DNA of 64,000 nt from assembly GCF_004364575.1 (NCBI RefSeq), contig NZ_SOAG01000011.1, positions 27,102-91,101 on the forward strand. The letters run 5' to 3'. The notes beneath the pieces are model-generated. The model saw nothing but the letters and a program-made list of their open reading frames with translations, made no database searches and was not told the origin of the DNA. Position 1 is the stretch's first letter, and each line of letters opens with the position of its first letter. This document shows, piece by piece, positions 45,852-54,452 of this stretch. The position numbers were made by a program, and so were the translations under genes. Source of the DNA: Myroides indicus. GTDB taxonomy: Bacteria > Bacteroidota > Bacteroidia > Flavobacteriales > Flavobacteriaceae.

Positions 45852-46670
45852 CTACTTAACAATTAGTTTTCGAGTGATTTCTTTAGGGTTGTTTTCTATA
45901 GAAAAAGTAATAAAATAAATTCCAGAATTTAAACTTGAAATATCTATCGTTTTACTTGTCTCAGGTTCTAAAATTAATTTGCCTTGCATATCGTATATTT
46001 TAATTTTGGAAAGAACTTGATTTTCAGTAATAAGATGAACTATTTCTTTGGCAGGATTCGGGTAAAGTATAACTTGGTTTGATTGGTTATTGTGTTTATT
46101 GATGCTTAAATTTTCATTTTTGTAGAGACTGAGGTCACTAAAATAACAAAAAGTACAGCCTTCAATTATTACTTCATTTATTTCTCCTTCAAAATCAAGA
46201 TAATATGTTCCTGTAGTACTTACTTGAAAGCTTACATTTCCTTGATAAGGAGTAGATGGATTATTATAGGATATAATAAGGTTTTCTACAGTGTTTCCTG
46301 AAGAATCTTTTAATAAGACAGAGGATATAGATCCTAAAGGAGAATCTCCCATCATTGCATCAAATTCAAAATAATAATATCCAAAATCGAGCGTGTAAAG
46401 CGAATTAGCCGTTAATGAGAAAGAAGGAGAGGTTAATGTGAAATTTCTGTCTTGGGAAGATGTGTTTTGTAGATTAATTGAACCTACTCCGCTTGAAAGA
46501 CATCCAGGAAGTCCATTGACTGTAAAATCATCACGAGAAAACATTTCGATATCAGTTCCTGTTATTGACCAATTTGATATATCTTCATTTCCTTCGTAGA
46601 GATGAAATATATTTTGACTAAATCCTAAATAAGAAATAAAAAATAGAATTAAAAAGTAATTTTTTTTCAT
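45852..46670 (-). CDS. Secreted protein with T9SS type A sorting domain
   Basis: 272 residues: a signal peptide (YFLILFFISYLGFSQN), a beta-sandwich of unknown family (about 25-185; phrases such as ISNWSITGTDIEMFSRDDF suggest a carbohydrate-binding-like fold), and a C-terminal T9SS type A domain (VILYPNPAKEIVHL, IKIYDMQGKLIL, IDISSLNSGIYFITF, ending in KELI-like TRKLIVK). It should be exported by the T9SS. The function is unknown. The gene stands alone between priA and rpsF, facing priA. Confidence 0.88.
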   Translation of the reverse strand: MKKNYFLILFFISYLGFSQNIFHLYEGNEDISNWSITGTDIEMFSRDDFTVNGLPGCLSSGVGSINLQNTSSQDRNFTLTSPSFSLTANSLYTLDFGYYYFEFDAMMGDSPLGSISSVLLKDSSGNTVENLIISYNNPSTPYQGNVSFQVSTTGTYYLDFEGEINEVIIEGCTFCYFSDLSLYKNENLSINKHNNQSNQVILYPNPAKEIVHLITENQVLSKIKIYDMQGKLILEPETSKTIDISSLNSGIYFITFSIENNPKEITRKLIVK

Positions 46671-46830
46671 AGCATTTTGTTTTATTTAAAGAGAAATTAT
46701 AACAAATATAATAATAAAAAATAATATTTTATAAGGTTATGTTAAAATATTTGACTGGATAATAAAATAATGTGTTTTCAAAGTTGTTAATAGACAGCCT
46801 CAAAATAAGAAACAAAATCCTAATGAACCA

Positions 46831-46862
46831 TTTGGTTATGATAATAAACTATATTATATTTG
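46831..46862 (+). promoter_or_regulatory. Promoter of the rpsF-rpsR-rplI operon
   Basis: TTTG at 46831-46834 and TATATTTG at 46855-46862, separated by 20 bases, match the Bacteroidota -33/-7 promoter. The start codon of rpsF is 34 bases downstream of the -7 element. The leader is too short and has no CCG-containing stem to form the S6:S18 autoregulatory RNA known in other phyla. Confidence 0.7.
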
Positions 46863-46895
46863 CACCCAATTTTATAACAAATAAATATTCTATTT

Positions 46896-47237
46896 ATGAA
46901 TCATTACGAAACTGTTTTCATCTTGAATCCCGTTTTATCTGAAACTCAGGTAAAGGAAACAGTAACGAAATTCGAAGAATTTCTTACTTCAAGAGGAGCT
47001 GAGATGGTAGCTAAAGAGGATTGGGGCTTAAAAAAATTAGCTTATGAAATCCAAAACAAAAAAAGTGGATTCTACCACCTGTTTGAGTATAAAGTATCAG
47101 GAGATGTAATCATTAATCTTGAAACAGAATTCAGACGCGATGAAAGAGTGATGCGTTTCTTGACTGTAAGTTTAGATAAACACGCTATCTCTTGGGCAGA
47201 AAGAAGAAGAGAGAAATTAAAAACTAAAAAAGCTTAA
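46896..47237 (+). CDS. rpsF: Ribosomal protein bS6
   Basis: A 113-residue small-subunit protein that pairs with bS18 on the platform. [18 protein letters not shown] is the typical start, followed by [21 protein letters not shown] and [16 protein letters not shown]. First gene of a three-gene ribosomal operon, five bases before rpsR. As in other flavobacteria, no ssb gene intervenes between rpsF and rpsR. Confidence 0.98.
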   Translation: MNHYETVFILNPVLSETQVKETVTKFEEFLTSRGAEMVAKEDWGLKKLAYEIQNKKSGFYHLFEYKVSGDVIINLETEFRRDERVMRFLTVSLDKHAISWAERRREKLKTKKA

Positions 47238-47242
47238 TTATT

Positions 47243-47539
47243 ATGTCAAGTATTGAGCAATCTGCAAAAGGAAAAAAAGACGGAGATATCAGATATCTAA
47301 CGCCTTTGAATATAGAAACTAACAAAACTAAAAAGTATTGTCGTTTCAAAAAATCAGGAATTAAATATATTGATTATAAAGATCCTGATTTCTTGTTGAA
47401 ATTTGTAAATGAGCAAGGGAAAATTTTGCCTCGCCGTTTGACAGGAACTTCTTTAAAATACCAAAGAAAAGTATCTGTAGCAATTAAAAGAGCTCGTCAT
47501 TTAGCTTTAATGCCGTACGTAGCCGATTTATTAAAATAA
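47243..47539 (+). CDS. rpsR: Ribosomal protein bS18
   Basis: 98 residues, somewhat long at the N-terminus for bS18, as usual in Bacteroidota. The core [20 protein letters not shown] and [20 protein letters not shown] is diagnostic. Only one Cys is present in the core, so zinc binding of the type seen in some bS18 proteins is unlikely. It follows rpsF after five bases. Confidence 0.98.
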   Translation: MSSIEQSAKGKKDGDIRYLTPLNIETNKTKKYCRFKKSGIKYIDYKDPDFLLKFVNEQGKILPRRLTGTSLKYQRKVSVAIKRARHLALMPYVADLLK

Positions 47540-47552
47540 TATATAATTAAAA

Positions 47553-47587
47553 AAGTTGTTGGTTTTCATGCTTATGAAACCTAACTT
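47553..47587 (+). promoter_or_regulatory. Hairpin between rpsR and rplI
   Basis: Complementary blocks AAGTT (47553-47557) with AACTT (47583-47587), GGTTT (47561-47565) with AAACC (47577-47581) and CAT with ATG (47567-47569, 47574-47576) form an interrupted stem ending about 20 bases before rplI. There is no T-run, so it is not a standard terminator. It may modulate rplI translation or mark an RNA processing site. Confidence 0.4.
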
Positions 47588-47608
47588 CTTATAAAAAGGA
47601 CATCAACA

Positions 47609-48052
47609 ATGGAAATTATCTTAAAACAAGACGTTCAAAAATTAGGTTTTAAAGACGATATCGTAACAGTAAAACCAGGATACGGACGCAACTATTTAAT
47701 TCCCCAGGGAATGGCGGTTTTGGCTACGCCTTCTGCTAAAAAAGTTTTAGCTGAAAACTTAAAGCAAAGAGCACACAAAGAAGCTAAATTAGTTGCTGAT
47801 GCAAAAACTGTTGCAGAAGCATTAAAAGCCATCGAAATCAAAATAGCTGTAAAAGCAGGTGGTGAAAAATTGTTTGGTTCGGTGACGAATGCAGATATTG
47901 CTGAAGTTTTTGCTAAAAACGGTCAGGAAGTTGACAAAAAATACATTACTTCAGGTGTTATCAAACGTTTAGGAAAATATACTGCAAACGTTCGTTTACA
48001 CCGCGATGTAATTGTAGAAGTTGATTACGAAGTAATCCCTGAACAAGCATAA
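47609..48052 (+). CDS. rplI: Ribosomal protein bL9
   Basis: 147 residues with the N-terminal RNA-binding domain (MEIILKQDVQKLGFKDDIVT, GYGRNYLIPQGMAVLAT), the long connecting helix (AHKEAKLVADAKTVAEALKA) and the C-terminal domain (GGEKLFGSVTNADIAEVF). bL9 binds 23S rRNA at the base of the L1 stalk and limits frame slippage. It is the last gene of the operon and is closed by a terminator 30 bases downstream. Confidence 0.98.
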   Translation: MEIILKQDVQKLGFKDDIVTVKPGYGRNYLIPQGMAVLATPSAKKVLAENLKQRAHKEAKLVADAKTVAEALKAIEIKIAVKAGGEKLFGSVTNADIAEVFAKNGQEVDKKYITSGVIKRLGKYTANVRLHRDVIVEVDYEVIPEQA

Positions 48053-48081
48053 TAATAAAATCTTTTTAAGGTTATATAAGC

Positions 48082-48111
48082 AAAAAGCTCTCCTAATAGG
48101 AGAGCTTTTTT
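48082..48111 (+). terminator. Terminator after rplI
   Basis: Perfect 13-bp stem AAAAAGCTCTCCT (48082-48094) with 48098-48110, 3-base loop, T-run. Confidence 0.88.
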
Positions 48112-48138
48112 GTAATATTGTAGTTTGTTTAAAAGAGA

Positions 48139-49095
48139 ATGGACATAAAAAAAAGATTTGATCGGATATTAAGCTTATTTATTCATTTGCAATCAAAGCA
48201 TATTGTAACGGCTCAAGAACTGGCAGATCGCTTCAACGTTAGTTTGCGTACAGTCTATAGAGATATTCGTTCTTTAGAACAAGCCGGAGTGCCTATTTAT
48301 AGCGAAGCGGGTGTAGGGTATTCCTTAGTGGATGGGTATAAAATTCCTCCTACTTTGTTTACACGAGAAGAAGCATTGAGTTTTGCTGCTGCAGAAAAGA
48401 TTATGCAGGTATATGTTGATCAGGAGTTAAGTGATCATTTTACATCAGCTTTATTTAAAATGAAAGCTGTTTTACGTTCTTCTCAAAAAGCTGAAGTTTC
48501 TGTTATGGAGCCTTCTATTCTTATGTGTTCAGACCGAACGGTTTTTAATAAAAAAGTTCCGTCGGCTTTGTTGACTTTGTTTAAAAGTATTTCGTTAAAA
48601 CAACAGATAGAGATTAAATACCGGAAAAGTAATACAGAAAAACCTATTAGCCGAATTGTTGAACCCATAGGTGTTTTTTATGAAAATAATTACTGGTATT
48701 TTATGGCATATTGCCATTTGCGTCAATCGTACCGCCAGTTTAGATCAGATCGAGTTTATTCTATTGAATTATTGGAAAATTTGTTTCATGCAGAACATGG
48801 AACTTTGGATAAGTATTTGCCGACTAAACAGATTGATTTGAATTTGGATGTCCGGATTCTGGTTGATAAAAAGATAGCACCTTATTTGGTGTGGGATAGA
48901 AAATACTATGGCTTTATAAAAGAAATTGAACATGCAGAACAAACAGAAATGCATTTTAAAATGAAAAATCTTGAGAATGGATTCCCGCGCTGGTTTTTAA
49001 TGTTTGCCGATAAAGCAGAAATTATTGAACCGGAAGAGTTAAAAGAAAAAGTGGGTGAGCTTTTGGAGAGTGTTTTAACGAAACATAAAAATTAA
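48139..49095 (+). CDS. YafY-type HTH/WYL-domain transcriptional regulator
   Basis: 318 residues. An N-terminal HTH_11 helix-turn-helix (VTAQELADRFNVSLRTVYRD, about 21-40) is followed by LEQAGVPIYSEAGVGYSL and a WYL domain (IEIKYRKSNTEKPISRIVEP, then YWYFMAYCHLRQSYRQFRSD), ending in the WCX extension. WYL domains sense ligands or nucleic acids; the effector here is unknown. It ends in a bidirectional hairpin shared with a convergent DinB-like gene. This pairing is frequently seen in Bacteroidota, hinting at linked function. Confidence 0.9.
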   Translation: MDIKKRFDRILSLFIHLQSKHIVTAQELADRFNVSLRTVYRDIRSLEQAGVPIYSEAGVGYSLVDGYKIPPTLFTREEALSFAAAEKIMQVYVDQELSDHFTSALFKMKAVLRSSQKAEVSVMEPSILMCSDRTVFNKKVPSALLTLFKSISLKQQIEIKYRKSNTEKPISRIVEPIGVFYENNYWYFMAYCHLRQSYRQFRSDRVYSIELLENLFHAEHGTLDKYLPTKQIDLNLDVRILVDKKIAPYLVWDRKYYGFIKEIEHAEQTEMHFKMKNLENGFPRWFLMFADKAEIIEPEELKEKVGELLESVLTKHKN

Positions 49096-49127
49096 AAAGT
49101 CCTTTCGAGAAACGCGAAAGGACTTTT
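49095..49127. terminator. Bidirectional terminator between the WYL and DinB genes
   Basis: A 13-bp stem (AAAAGTCCTTTCG, 49095-49107, with 49115-49127), 7-base loop, A/T tracts on both sides, and both flanking genes ending within six bases. Confidence 0.85.
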
Positions 49128-49132
49128 GTTTT

Positions 49133-49603
49133 TTAGAGCGTTTCCCAAAAAAATGGAGGTTCAATACCCAAAGCTCTTAAATAAACATAAGCTTGTCCGC
49201 GATGGTGAATTTCATTGTCAATAAAATAGAAGAGATGTTGTTGGATTTTAAAGTCATATTCACCAAATAGTACAAAACGCTGTTGAAACTGCGCGTCTGA
49301 AATTTTAGGAAATAAAGCATTGATGTTTGCTGTATCATTATCCCATTGCATTAATAATTCTTCTTTGGTTGTGAATTTAGATTTTTCATCCAGTTTTATT
49401 GGTTTATTAGTTGTGATAGAAGTTAAAGAGGGTACTGCTATCCCTATTAATTCTGAACACATTGCCGCAAATGGACGCATCCCGCCGATTGAAAAATTGA
49501 ATAAATCACTTTCTGGAAAAGCCTCAATTACTTTTCTGGTCAGACTTCTTTGTCCTTGCCAATACTTTAGTAAATCTTGTTTTGATAAAATTTCAGTTTT
49601 CAT
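49133..49603 (-). CDS. DinB family protein
   Basis: 156 residues from the ATG at 49603; a longer frame reaches 49654 but its N-terminus (MSIPRHTFAVNHK) is not helical or family-like. The four-helix DinB fold carries possible metal-binding His in YFIDNEIHHRGQAYVYL near 125-140. Family members include DNA-damage-inducible proteins and thiol S-transferases, so the reaction is not assigned. It is convergent with the WYL regulator, which could regulate it. Confidence 0.85.
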   Translation of the reverse strand: MKTEILSKQDLLKYWQGQRSLTRKVIEAFPESDLFNFSIGGMRPFAAMCSELIGIAVPSLTSITTNKPIKLDEKSKFTTKEELLMQWDNDTANINALFPKISDAQFQQRFVLFGEYDFKIQQHLFYFIDNEIHHRGQAYVYLRALGIEPPFFWETL

Positions 49604-49805
49604 ATTGTATATATATTTATGATTTACAGCAAATGTATGCCGAGGTATTGACAACGGTTTGACAGTAGATTTTACGTTTTTTAAATTATTTTTGAAGTAT
49701 GGATGATTTTGATGTTTGTTTTGATAAGTTTTTTCTGGAGGTTAGGTATATCATTAGAAAATAACGTTTAATAATTAGTATTTTTGAGTTTTTAAATAAG
49801 CCAAT

Positions 49806-50279
49806 ATGAAATACAGCCGTTTGACAAAAGAACAGTTTGAGGAATTACATCCGGAGTTTACAAAATTTTTAGCTTCTCAACAGATAGATAAAAAGGAATG
49901 GGATAAAATCAAAACTGAAAAACCGGAAGTTGCAGAACAAGAGCTGGATGTTTTTTCGGATTTAATTTGGGAAGGAGTTTTAAATAATGCTAAATTTTTA
50001 GAACACTATTCTCCTACACATATTTTTTTGTTTGCCTTTGATAATACGGATATTCAAACCATTGTGATTCGAAGTTTAGTGCCTGATGTCAATCTTTTAA
50101 CTGAAAAAGGACTGCAGTGGTTGACCGAATCCGTTTTTACAGATAAAGTAGAAATTCGTCATGGAGGAAAACCTTTTGGAGAAGACAGAAGCGCTGAAGT
50201 GTTTGAGATTATAAAACAAGGAGCTATTTTAAGCGAAGGAAACCTGTATAATCAATTTAAAGAGATGTTGAAGCTTTAA
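49806..50279 (+). CDS. DUF6495 family protein
   Basis: 157 residues, acidic and mostly helical, beginning MKYSRLTKEQFEELHPEF. I recognise it as the small Flavobacteriaceae protein that lies upstream of ligA, listed as DUF6495. No catalytic motif is visible (AFDNTDIQTIVIRSLVPDVN is the most conserved-looking stretch). It precedes ligA by 14 bases. The function is unknown. Confidence 0.7.
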   Translation: MKYSRLTKEQFEELHPEFTKFLASQQIDKKEWDKIKTEKPEVAEQELDVFSDLIWEGVLNNAKFLEHYSPTHIFLFAFDNTDIQTIVIRSLVPDVNLLTEKGLQWLTESVFTDKVEIRHGGKPFGEDRSAEVFEIIKQGAILSEGNLYNQFKEMLKL

Positions 50280-50293
50280 CGTATCTATTATTT

Positions 50294-52291
50294 ATGGAAG
50301 TAAAACAGAAAATAGAAGCTCTTAGAACGGAATTGAATCAGCATAATTACAATTATTATGTGTTGGATAATCCGATTATATCTGATTTTGAATTTGATAA
50401 AAAATTAAAAGAATTGGAGCGATTGGAGAAAGAAAATCCGCAGTATTTTGACCTTGATTCTCCTACTCAGCGCGTAGGTGGGCAAATTACTAAAAACTTT
50501 GAAACCGTTCCTCACCGTTATCGCATGTATTCTTTAGATAATTCCTATTCTAAAGAAGATTTACTGGATTGGGAACAGCGTATTCAGCGCAATCTGGGAG
50601 GAGTAGAAATTGAATATACCTGTGAGTTAAAGTATGACGGAGCTTCTATCAGTATTACTTATGAAAATGGATTGCTTAAGCAGGCAATTACCCGTGGTGA
50701 TGGCTTTCAGGGAGATGATGTAACCAACAACGTTCGGACGATTAAATCGGTTCCGATTAGATTAAAAGGAGACTATCCGCAGAACTTTGAAATCAGAGGG
50801 GAAATAATTTTGCCTTTTGCTGGATTTGAGAAGATGAATCATAATTTGATTGAAATAGGAGAAACACCCTATTCTAATCCAAGAAATACAGCATCAGGAA
50901 GTTTAAAATTACAGGATAGCGCAGAAGTAGCAAAACGTCCGTTAGAATGCTTGCTGTATTATGTCGTGGGCGAAAATCTGCCTATCGCTACCCAATATGA
51001 AAGTTTGGAAAAAGCCCGCAGTTGGGGATTTAAGGTTCCTGCTGTATCCAAACTCGCAAAAAATATGGATGAAGTTTTTGACTTTATTGACTACTGGGAT
51101 GTACATCGACATGATCTGGCTTATGAAACGGACGGAGTAGTCGTAAAAGTTAATCTTATTCATTATCAGGAAGAACTTGGATATACCGCAAAATCCCCGC
51201 GTTGGGCAATGGCGTATAAATTTAAAGCAGAACAAGCGGAAACAATTTTAAATTCAATCTCCTATCAGGTTGGCAGGACAGGAGCGATAACTCCGGTAGC
51301 TAATTTAGAACCTGTTCAGTTGGCAGGTACAATTGTAAAAAGAGCCTCTTTGTACAATGCTGATCAAATTGAGAAACTCGATATTCGCATTGGCGATAGC
51401 GTGTATGTTGAAAAAGGAGGGGAAATTATCCCGAAAATTGTCGGTATTAATCTGGATAAACGTCAGGAAAATTCTCTGCCTACGCTTTATATTGATAAAT
51501 GTCCGGAGTGTTGTACTCCTTTAGAAAGAAAAGAAGGAGAAGCACAGCATTATTGCCCTAATTTATATGGATGTCCACCCCAGATCGCAGGGCGTATTCA
51601 ACATTTTATATCCAGAAAAGCAATGGATATAGAAGGCTTGGGAGAAGAAACGGTGATATTGCTTTATAAAAACGGATTAGTTGAAAATTATGCTGATTTA
51701 TATGAGCTGAAAAAAGAACAAATACTGCCTTTGGAAAGAATGGCGGAAAAATCGGCAGATAATCTGATAAAAGGAATAGAACTGTCGAAGCAAATTCCGT
51801 TTGAACGTGTGCTGTATGCATTGGGGATAAGGTATGTCGGCGAAACTGTTGCCAAAAAACTGGCACTTCACTATAAAAGTATAGATGCACTTGCTCAGGC
51901 AACCTTATTAGATTTGGTTTTAGTAGACGAAATAGGAGAGCGGATAGCACAAAGTGTTATAGATTTCTTTTGTGAGGAGCGAAACAAGCGAATTATAGAG
52001 AGATTAAAACAGTACGGTGTGCAGCTGGTATTAGAAGAGCGAGAGTCTACGGTTATCTCGGATAAATTGACTGGTAAAACGGTGGTTGTTTCTGGTGTTT
52101 TTGAAAAAGTATCCAGAGATGAACTAAAGCAGTTGATAGAAGACCACGGCGGAAAAGTGGGGAGTTCAATTACTTCTAAAACAGATTTTGTTGTGGCAGG
52201 AGATAAAATGGGACCCTCAAAATTAGAAAAAGCCAATAAACTTGGAATTGTAATTTTATCAGAAGATGACTTTTTGGCAATGATTGAATAA
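50294..52291 (+). CDS. ligA: NAD-dependent DNA ligase
   Basis: LigA seals nicks in DNA using NAD. The 665 residues follow the standard order: domain Ia (NYYVLDNPIISDFEFD), adenylation motif CELKYDGASISITYENG with the catalytic Lys at about 116, GAITPVANLEPVQLAGT in the OB-fold, a four-Cys zinc finger (CPECCTPLERKEGE, then HYCPNLYGCPP), helix-hairpin-helix repeats, and a C-terminal BRCT domain (LTGKTVVVSGVFEKVSRDEL). Downstream of the DUF6495 gene. Confidence 0.97.
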   Translation: MEVKQKIEALRTELNQHNYNYYVLDNPIISDFEFDKKLKELERLEKENPQYFDLDSPTQRVGGQITKNFETVPHRYRMYSLDNSYSKEDLLDWEQRIQRNLGGVEIEYTCELKYDGASISITYENGLLKQAITRGDGFQGDDVTNNVRTIKSVPIRLKGDYPQNFEIRGEIILPFAGFEKMNHNLIEIGETPYSNPRNTASGSLKLQDSAEVAKRPLECLLYYVVGENLPIATQYESLEKARSWGFKVPAVSKLAKNMDEVFDFIDYWDVHRHDLAYETDGVVVKVNLIHYQEELGYTAKSPRWAMAYKFKAEQAETILNSISYQVGRTGAITPVANLEPVQLAGTIVKRASLYNADQIEKLDIRIGDSVYVEKGGEIIPKIVGINLDKRQENSLPTLYIDKCPECCTPLERKEGEAQHYCPNLYGCPPQIAGRIQHFISRKAMDIEGLGEETVILLYKNGLVENYADLYELKKEQILPLERMAEKSADNLIKGIELSKQIPFERVLYALGIRYVGETVAKKLALHYKSIDALAQATLLDLVLVDEIGERIAQSVIDFFCEERNKRIIERLKQYGVQLVLEERESTVISDKLTGKTVVVSGVFEKVSRDELKQLIEDHGGKVGSSITSKTDFVVAGDKMGPSKLEKANKLGIVILSEDDFLAMIE

Positions 52292-52353
52292 ATTGGTGTT
52301 AAATGAAGTGCCTTGTTTTGCATTTTTTTTAATTTTACACAAATAAATTAACT

Positions 52354-52866
52354 ATGATTTTTAATGCATTAAAGAAAAAAGCACTAAAGAAGGCTGTGGT
52401 ACAAACACAGTTAGCCGCCCTGAATCCGGATTACAACTATACCTTTTCAACGGTTGGAGTAGTTTTGGAAAAAGGAGAAGTGATTGCTTTGGAAAAAATG
52501 CAGCAATCATTGCAAAAGATAGGAGTAAAGTTACAGAATGTTGATTTTTTAGTTTATAATGCAGGTGCATCGCTCAAAAACGTGAAAGCCGAATCTTTTA
52601 GTTTATCCGATTTTGATAATTCAGGGAATACGGATAAAAAAGAAATTCGTAACTTTATAGAAAAGCCATACGATTTGTTAATCAGCTATTATGCTAAAGA
52701 TGCAGTTCCGCTTTTGTGGGTTACGTCTCAGTCTAAAGCTCGCTTTAAAGTAGGAATTTCTCCTGTAGTTTCAAGAGTAAATCATTTTACGTTGGAAGTT
52801 ACTGCAATGGATGCTAAACAGAATATCGAAAACCTAATAAAATATATAAATAATTTTAAAAAGTAA
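52354..52866 (+). CDS. Conserved flavobacterial protein (DUF6913-like)
   Basis: 170 residues; it begins MIFNALKKKALKKAVVQTQL and has no signal peptide, no cysteines and no obvious catalytic residues. The alternating alpha-beta pattern (VDFLVYNAGASLKNVKAESF, YDLLISYYAKDAVPLLWVTS) suggests a compact cytoplasmic fold. I believe it matches the family listed as DUF6913, found between ligA and dapA in flavobacteria, but I am not certain. It lies 12 bases before dapA, so likely co-transcribed. Confidence 0.65.
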   Translation: MIFNALKKKALKKAVVQTQLAALNPDYNYTFSTVGVVLEKGEVIALEKMQQSLQKIGVKLQNVDFLVYNAGASLKNVKAESFSLSDFDNSGNTDKKEIRNFIEKPYDLLISYYAKDAVPLLWVTSQSKARFKVGISPVVSRVNHFTLEVTAMDAKQNIENLIKYINNFKK

Positions 52867-52878
52867 TTACATAAAAGT

Positions 52879-53766
52879 ATGCAGTCATTTATTGGTACGG
52901 GTGTTGCTCTGGTAACCCCTTTTAAAAGTGATCTTTCTGTAGATGTAGAGGCATTGCAGAAATTGGTTGAATTTTCTATTGATGGAGGAGTGGAATACCT
53001 TGTGGTGTTAGGAACAACGGGGGAATCTGTAACTTTGTCTAAACAGGAGAAACAGCTTGTCAAGCGCACTGTTATAGAAACCAATAAAAACAGACTGCCT
53101 TTAGTATTAGGAGTGGGAGATAATAATACTCAGACTGTTTTAGAGGAGTTAAATTCAGAAAATCTGGAAGGCTTCCACGCTATTTTATCCGTTTCACCTT
53201 ATTACAATAAACCAACTCAAGAGGGAATTTATCAACATTTTAAGCAAATTGCTTTACATAGTCCGCTTCCAATTTTACTGTATAATGTTCCCGGAAGAAC
53301 AGCAAGTAATATGATGCCGTCAACCGTAATTCGATTAGCAAATGAATTCTCAAATATTATTGGTATTAAAGAAGCGGCAGGAGACATTGTGCAAGGAATG
53401 GAGTTGATAAGACAGTCTACCCGAAAAGATTTTTTAATCATTTCAGGGGATGATGCTATTGCTCTGCCATTGGTTTTGGCAGGTGGTGCAGGAGTGATTT
53501 CTGTTATCGGACAGGGAATTCCTCAATTATTTACGGATATGATTCGTTTGGGATTGAAAGGCGAAAACAAAAAAGCGTTCAAAATCCAATATCAGATTAT
53601 GCCGATTATTGATATGATTTTTGAGCAAGGAAATCCGGCAGGAATAAAAGAAATTCTTAAATTAGAGGGAATTATAGGAAATGAACTCAGATTACCGCTG
53701 GTTAACGTGGATGAAAATCTGGCGGGAAGAATAGAAAGAGAATACAGGAAATTAGTAACCCAATAA
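52879..53766 (+). CDS. dapA: 4-hydroxy-tetrahydrodipicolinate synthase
   Basis: DHDPS condenses pyruvate with aspartate semialdehyde in lysine and diaminopimelate synthesis. The 295 residues show [17 protein letters not shown], the GTTGES motif ([10 protein letters not shown], about 47), the active-site Tyr in [15 protein letters not shown] (about 133), the Schiff-base Lys in [10 protein letters not shown] (about 162) and [20 protein letters not shown]. Length and layout are normal. The ferritin gene starts 12 bases later. Confidence 0.96.
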   Translation: MQSFIGTGVALVTPFKSDLSVDVEALQKLVEFSIDGGVEYLVVLGTTGESVTLSKQEKQLVKRTVIETNKNRLPLVLGVGDNNTQTVLEELNSENLEGFHAILSVSPYYNKPTQEGIYQHFKQIALHSPLPILLYNVPGRTASNMMPSTVIRLANEFSNIIGIKEAAGDIVQGMELIRQSTRKDFLIISGDDAIALPLVLAGGAGVISVIGQGIPQLFTDMIRLGLKGENKKAFKIQYQIMPIIDMIFEQGNPAGIKEILKLEGIIGNELRLPLVNVDENLAGRIEREYRKLVTQ

Positions 53767-53778
53767 AAATAAAGAGCT

Positions 53779-54297
53779 ATGTTATCAGAAAAGTTACAAA
53801 AAGCATTAAACGAGCAGATTAAGATTGAAGGAGATTCTTCTCAAATATATTTGGCAATGGCGTCTTGGGCAGAAATTCAGGGTTTTGAAGGAATTGCTAC
53901 TTTTATGTTTGCCCAATCAGATGAAGAGCGTCAACACATGCTTAAACTGGTAAAATATATCAATCAAAGAGGAGGCGAAGCATTAATCCCGGAAATTACT
54001 AAACCGAATTTAGATCATACGTCTTTTAAAACGCTTTTTAAACAATTGTTTGAGCATGAGGTTTTTGTTTCTAAAAGTATTAATGAATTGGTACACATTG
54101 CTTTGGAAGAACGAGATTATGCGACACATAACTTTTTGCAATGGTATGTTTCTGAACAAATTGAAGAAGAAGCAACGGCGCGTACAATTTTGGATAAAAT
54201 CAATTTGATAGGAGATGATAAAGGAGGATTGTATTTGTTTGATAACGATATGAAAAGCTTTAATCAGCAAGGAGGAAACGGTGTGGAAACTGTTTAA
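53779..54297 (+). CDS. Non-heme ferritin
   Basis: 172 residues of the 24-subunit iron-storage ferritin. Ferroxidase-centre residues are visible: Glu in LNEQIKIEGDSSQIYLAMAS (about 17), the Glu-x-x-His pair in EERQHMLKL (about 50-53), Glu in VHIALEERDY, and the Gln/Glu in YVSEQIEEEATARTILDKI (about 127-137). It has a short C-terminal tail (GGNGVETV). It is co-directional with dapA, which is probably operon placement without functional link, and is ended by a terminator. Confidence 0.93.
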   Translation: MLSEKLQKALNEQIKIEGDSSQIYLAMASWAEIQGFEGIATFMFAQSDEERQHMLKLVKYINQRGGEALIPEITKPNLDHTSFKTLFKQLFEHEVFVSKSINELVHIALEERDYATHNFLQWYVSEQIEEEATARTILDKINLIGDDKGGLYLFDNDMKSFNQQGGNGVETV

Positions 54298-54316
54298 GAA
54301 TGAATAAAATAAATGT

Positions 54317-54343
54317 AAAAAGATGCTAAAAGAGCATCTTTTT
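54317..54343 (+). terminator. Terminator after the ferritin gene
   Basis: Stem AAAAAGATGCT (54317-54327) with 54333-54343, 5-base loop, followed by further T-rich sequence. Confidence 0.85.
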
Positions 54344-54364
54344 CTTTTTTGTGAACAAAGATTA

Positions 54365-54394
54365 TTGTATAATGCAATTATATAACTAAATTTG
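54365..54394 (+). promoter_or_regulatory. Likely promoter of the bamD-recN operon
   Basis: TTG at 54365-54367 and TAAATTTG at 54387-54394 are 19 bases apart, in agreement with the Bacteroidota consensus. The bamD start is 59 bases downstream of the -7 element. Confidence 0.55.
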
Positions 54395-54452
54395 CATTTG
54401 CTTTCGTAGTATTATCTCGGGAAGGCTTTTGTTTAAAAACAGAAATAAATAT

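Noticed and set aside
46862..46896. S6:S18 autoregulatory RNA in the rpsF leader
   Set aside because: The leader is only about 30 bases long and has no CCG-bearing stem.
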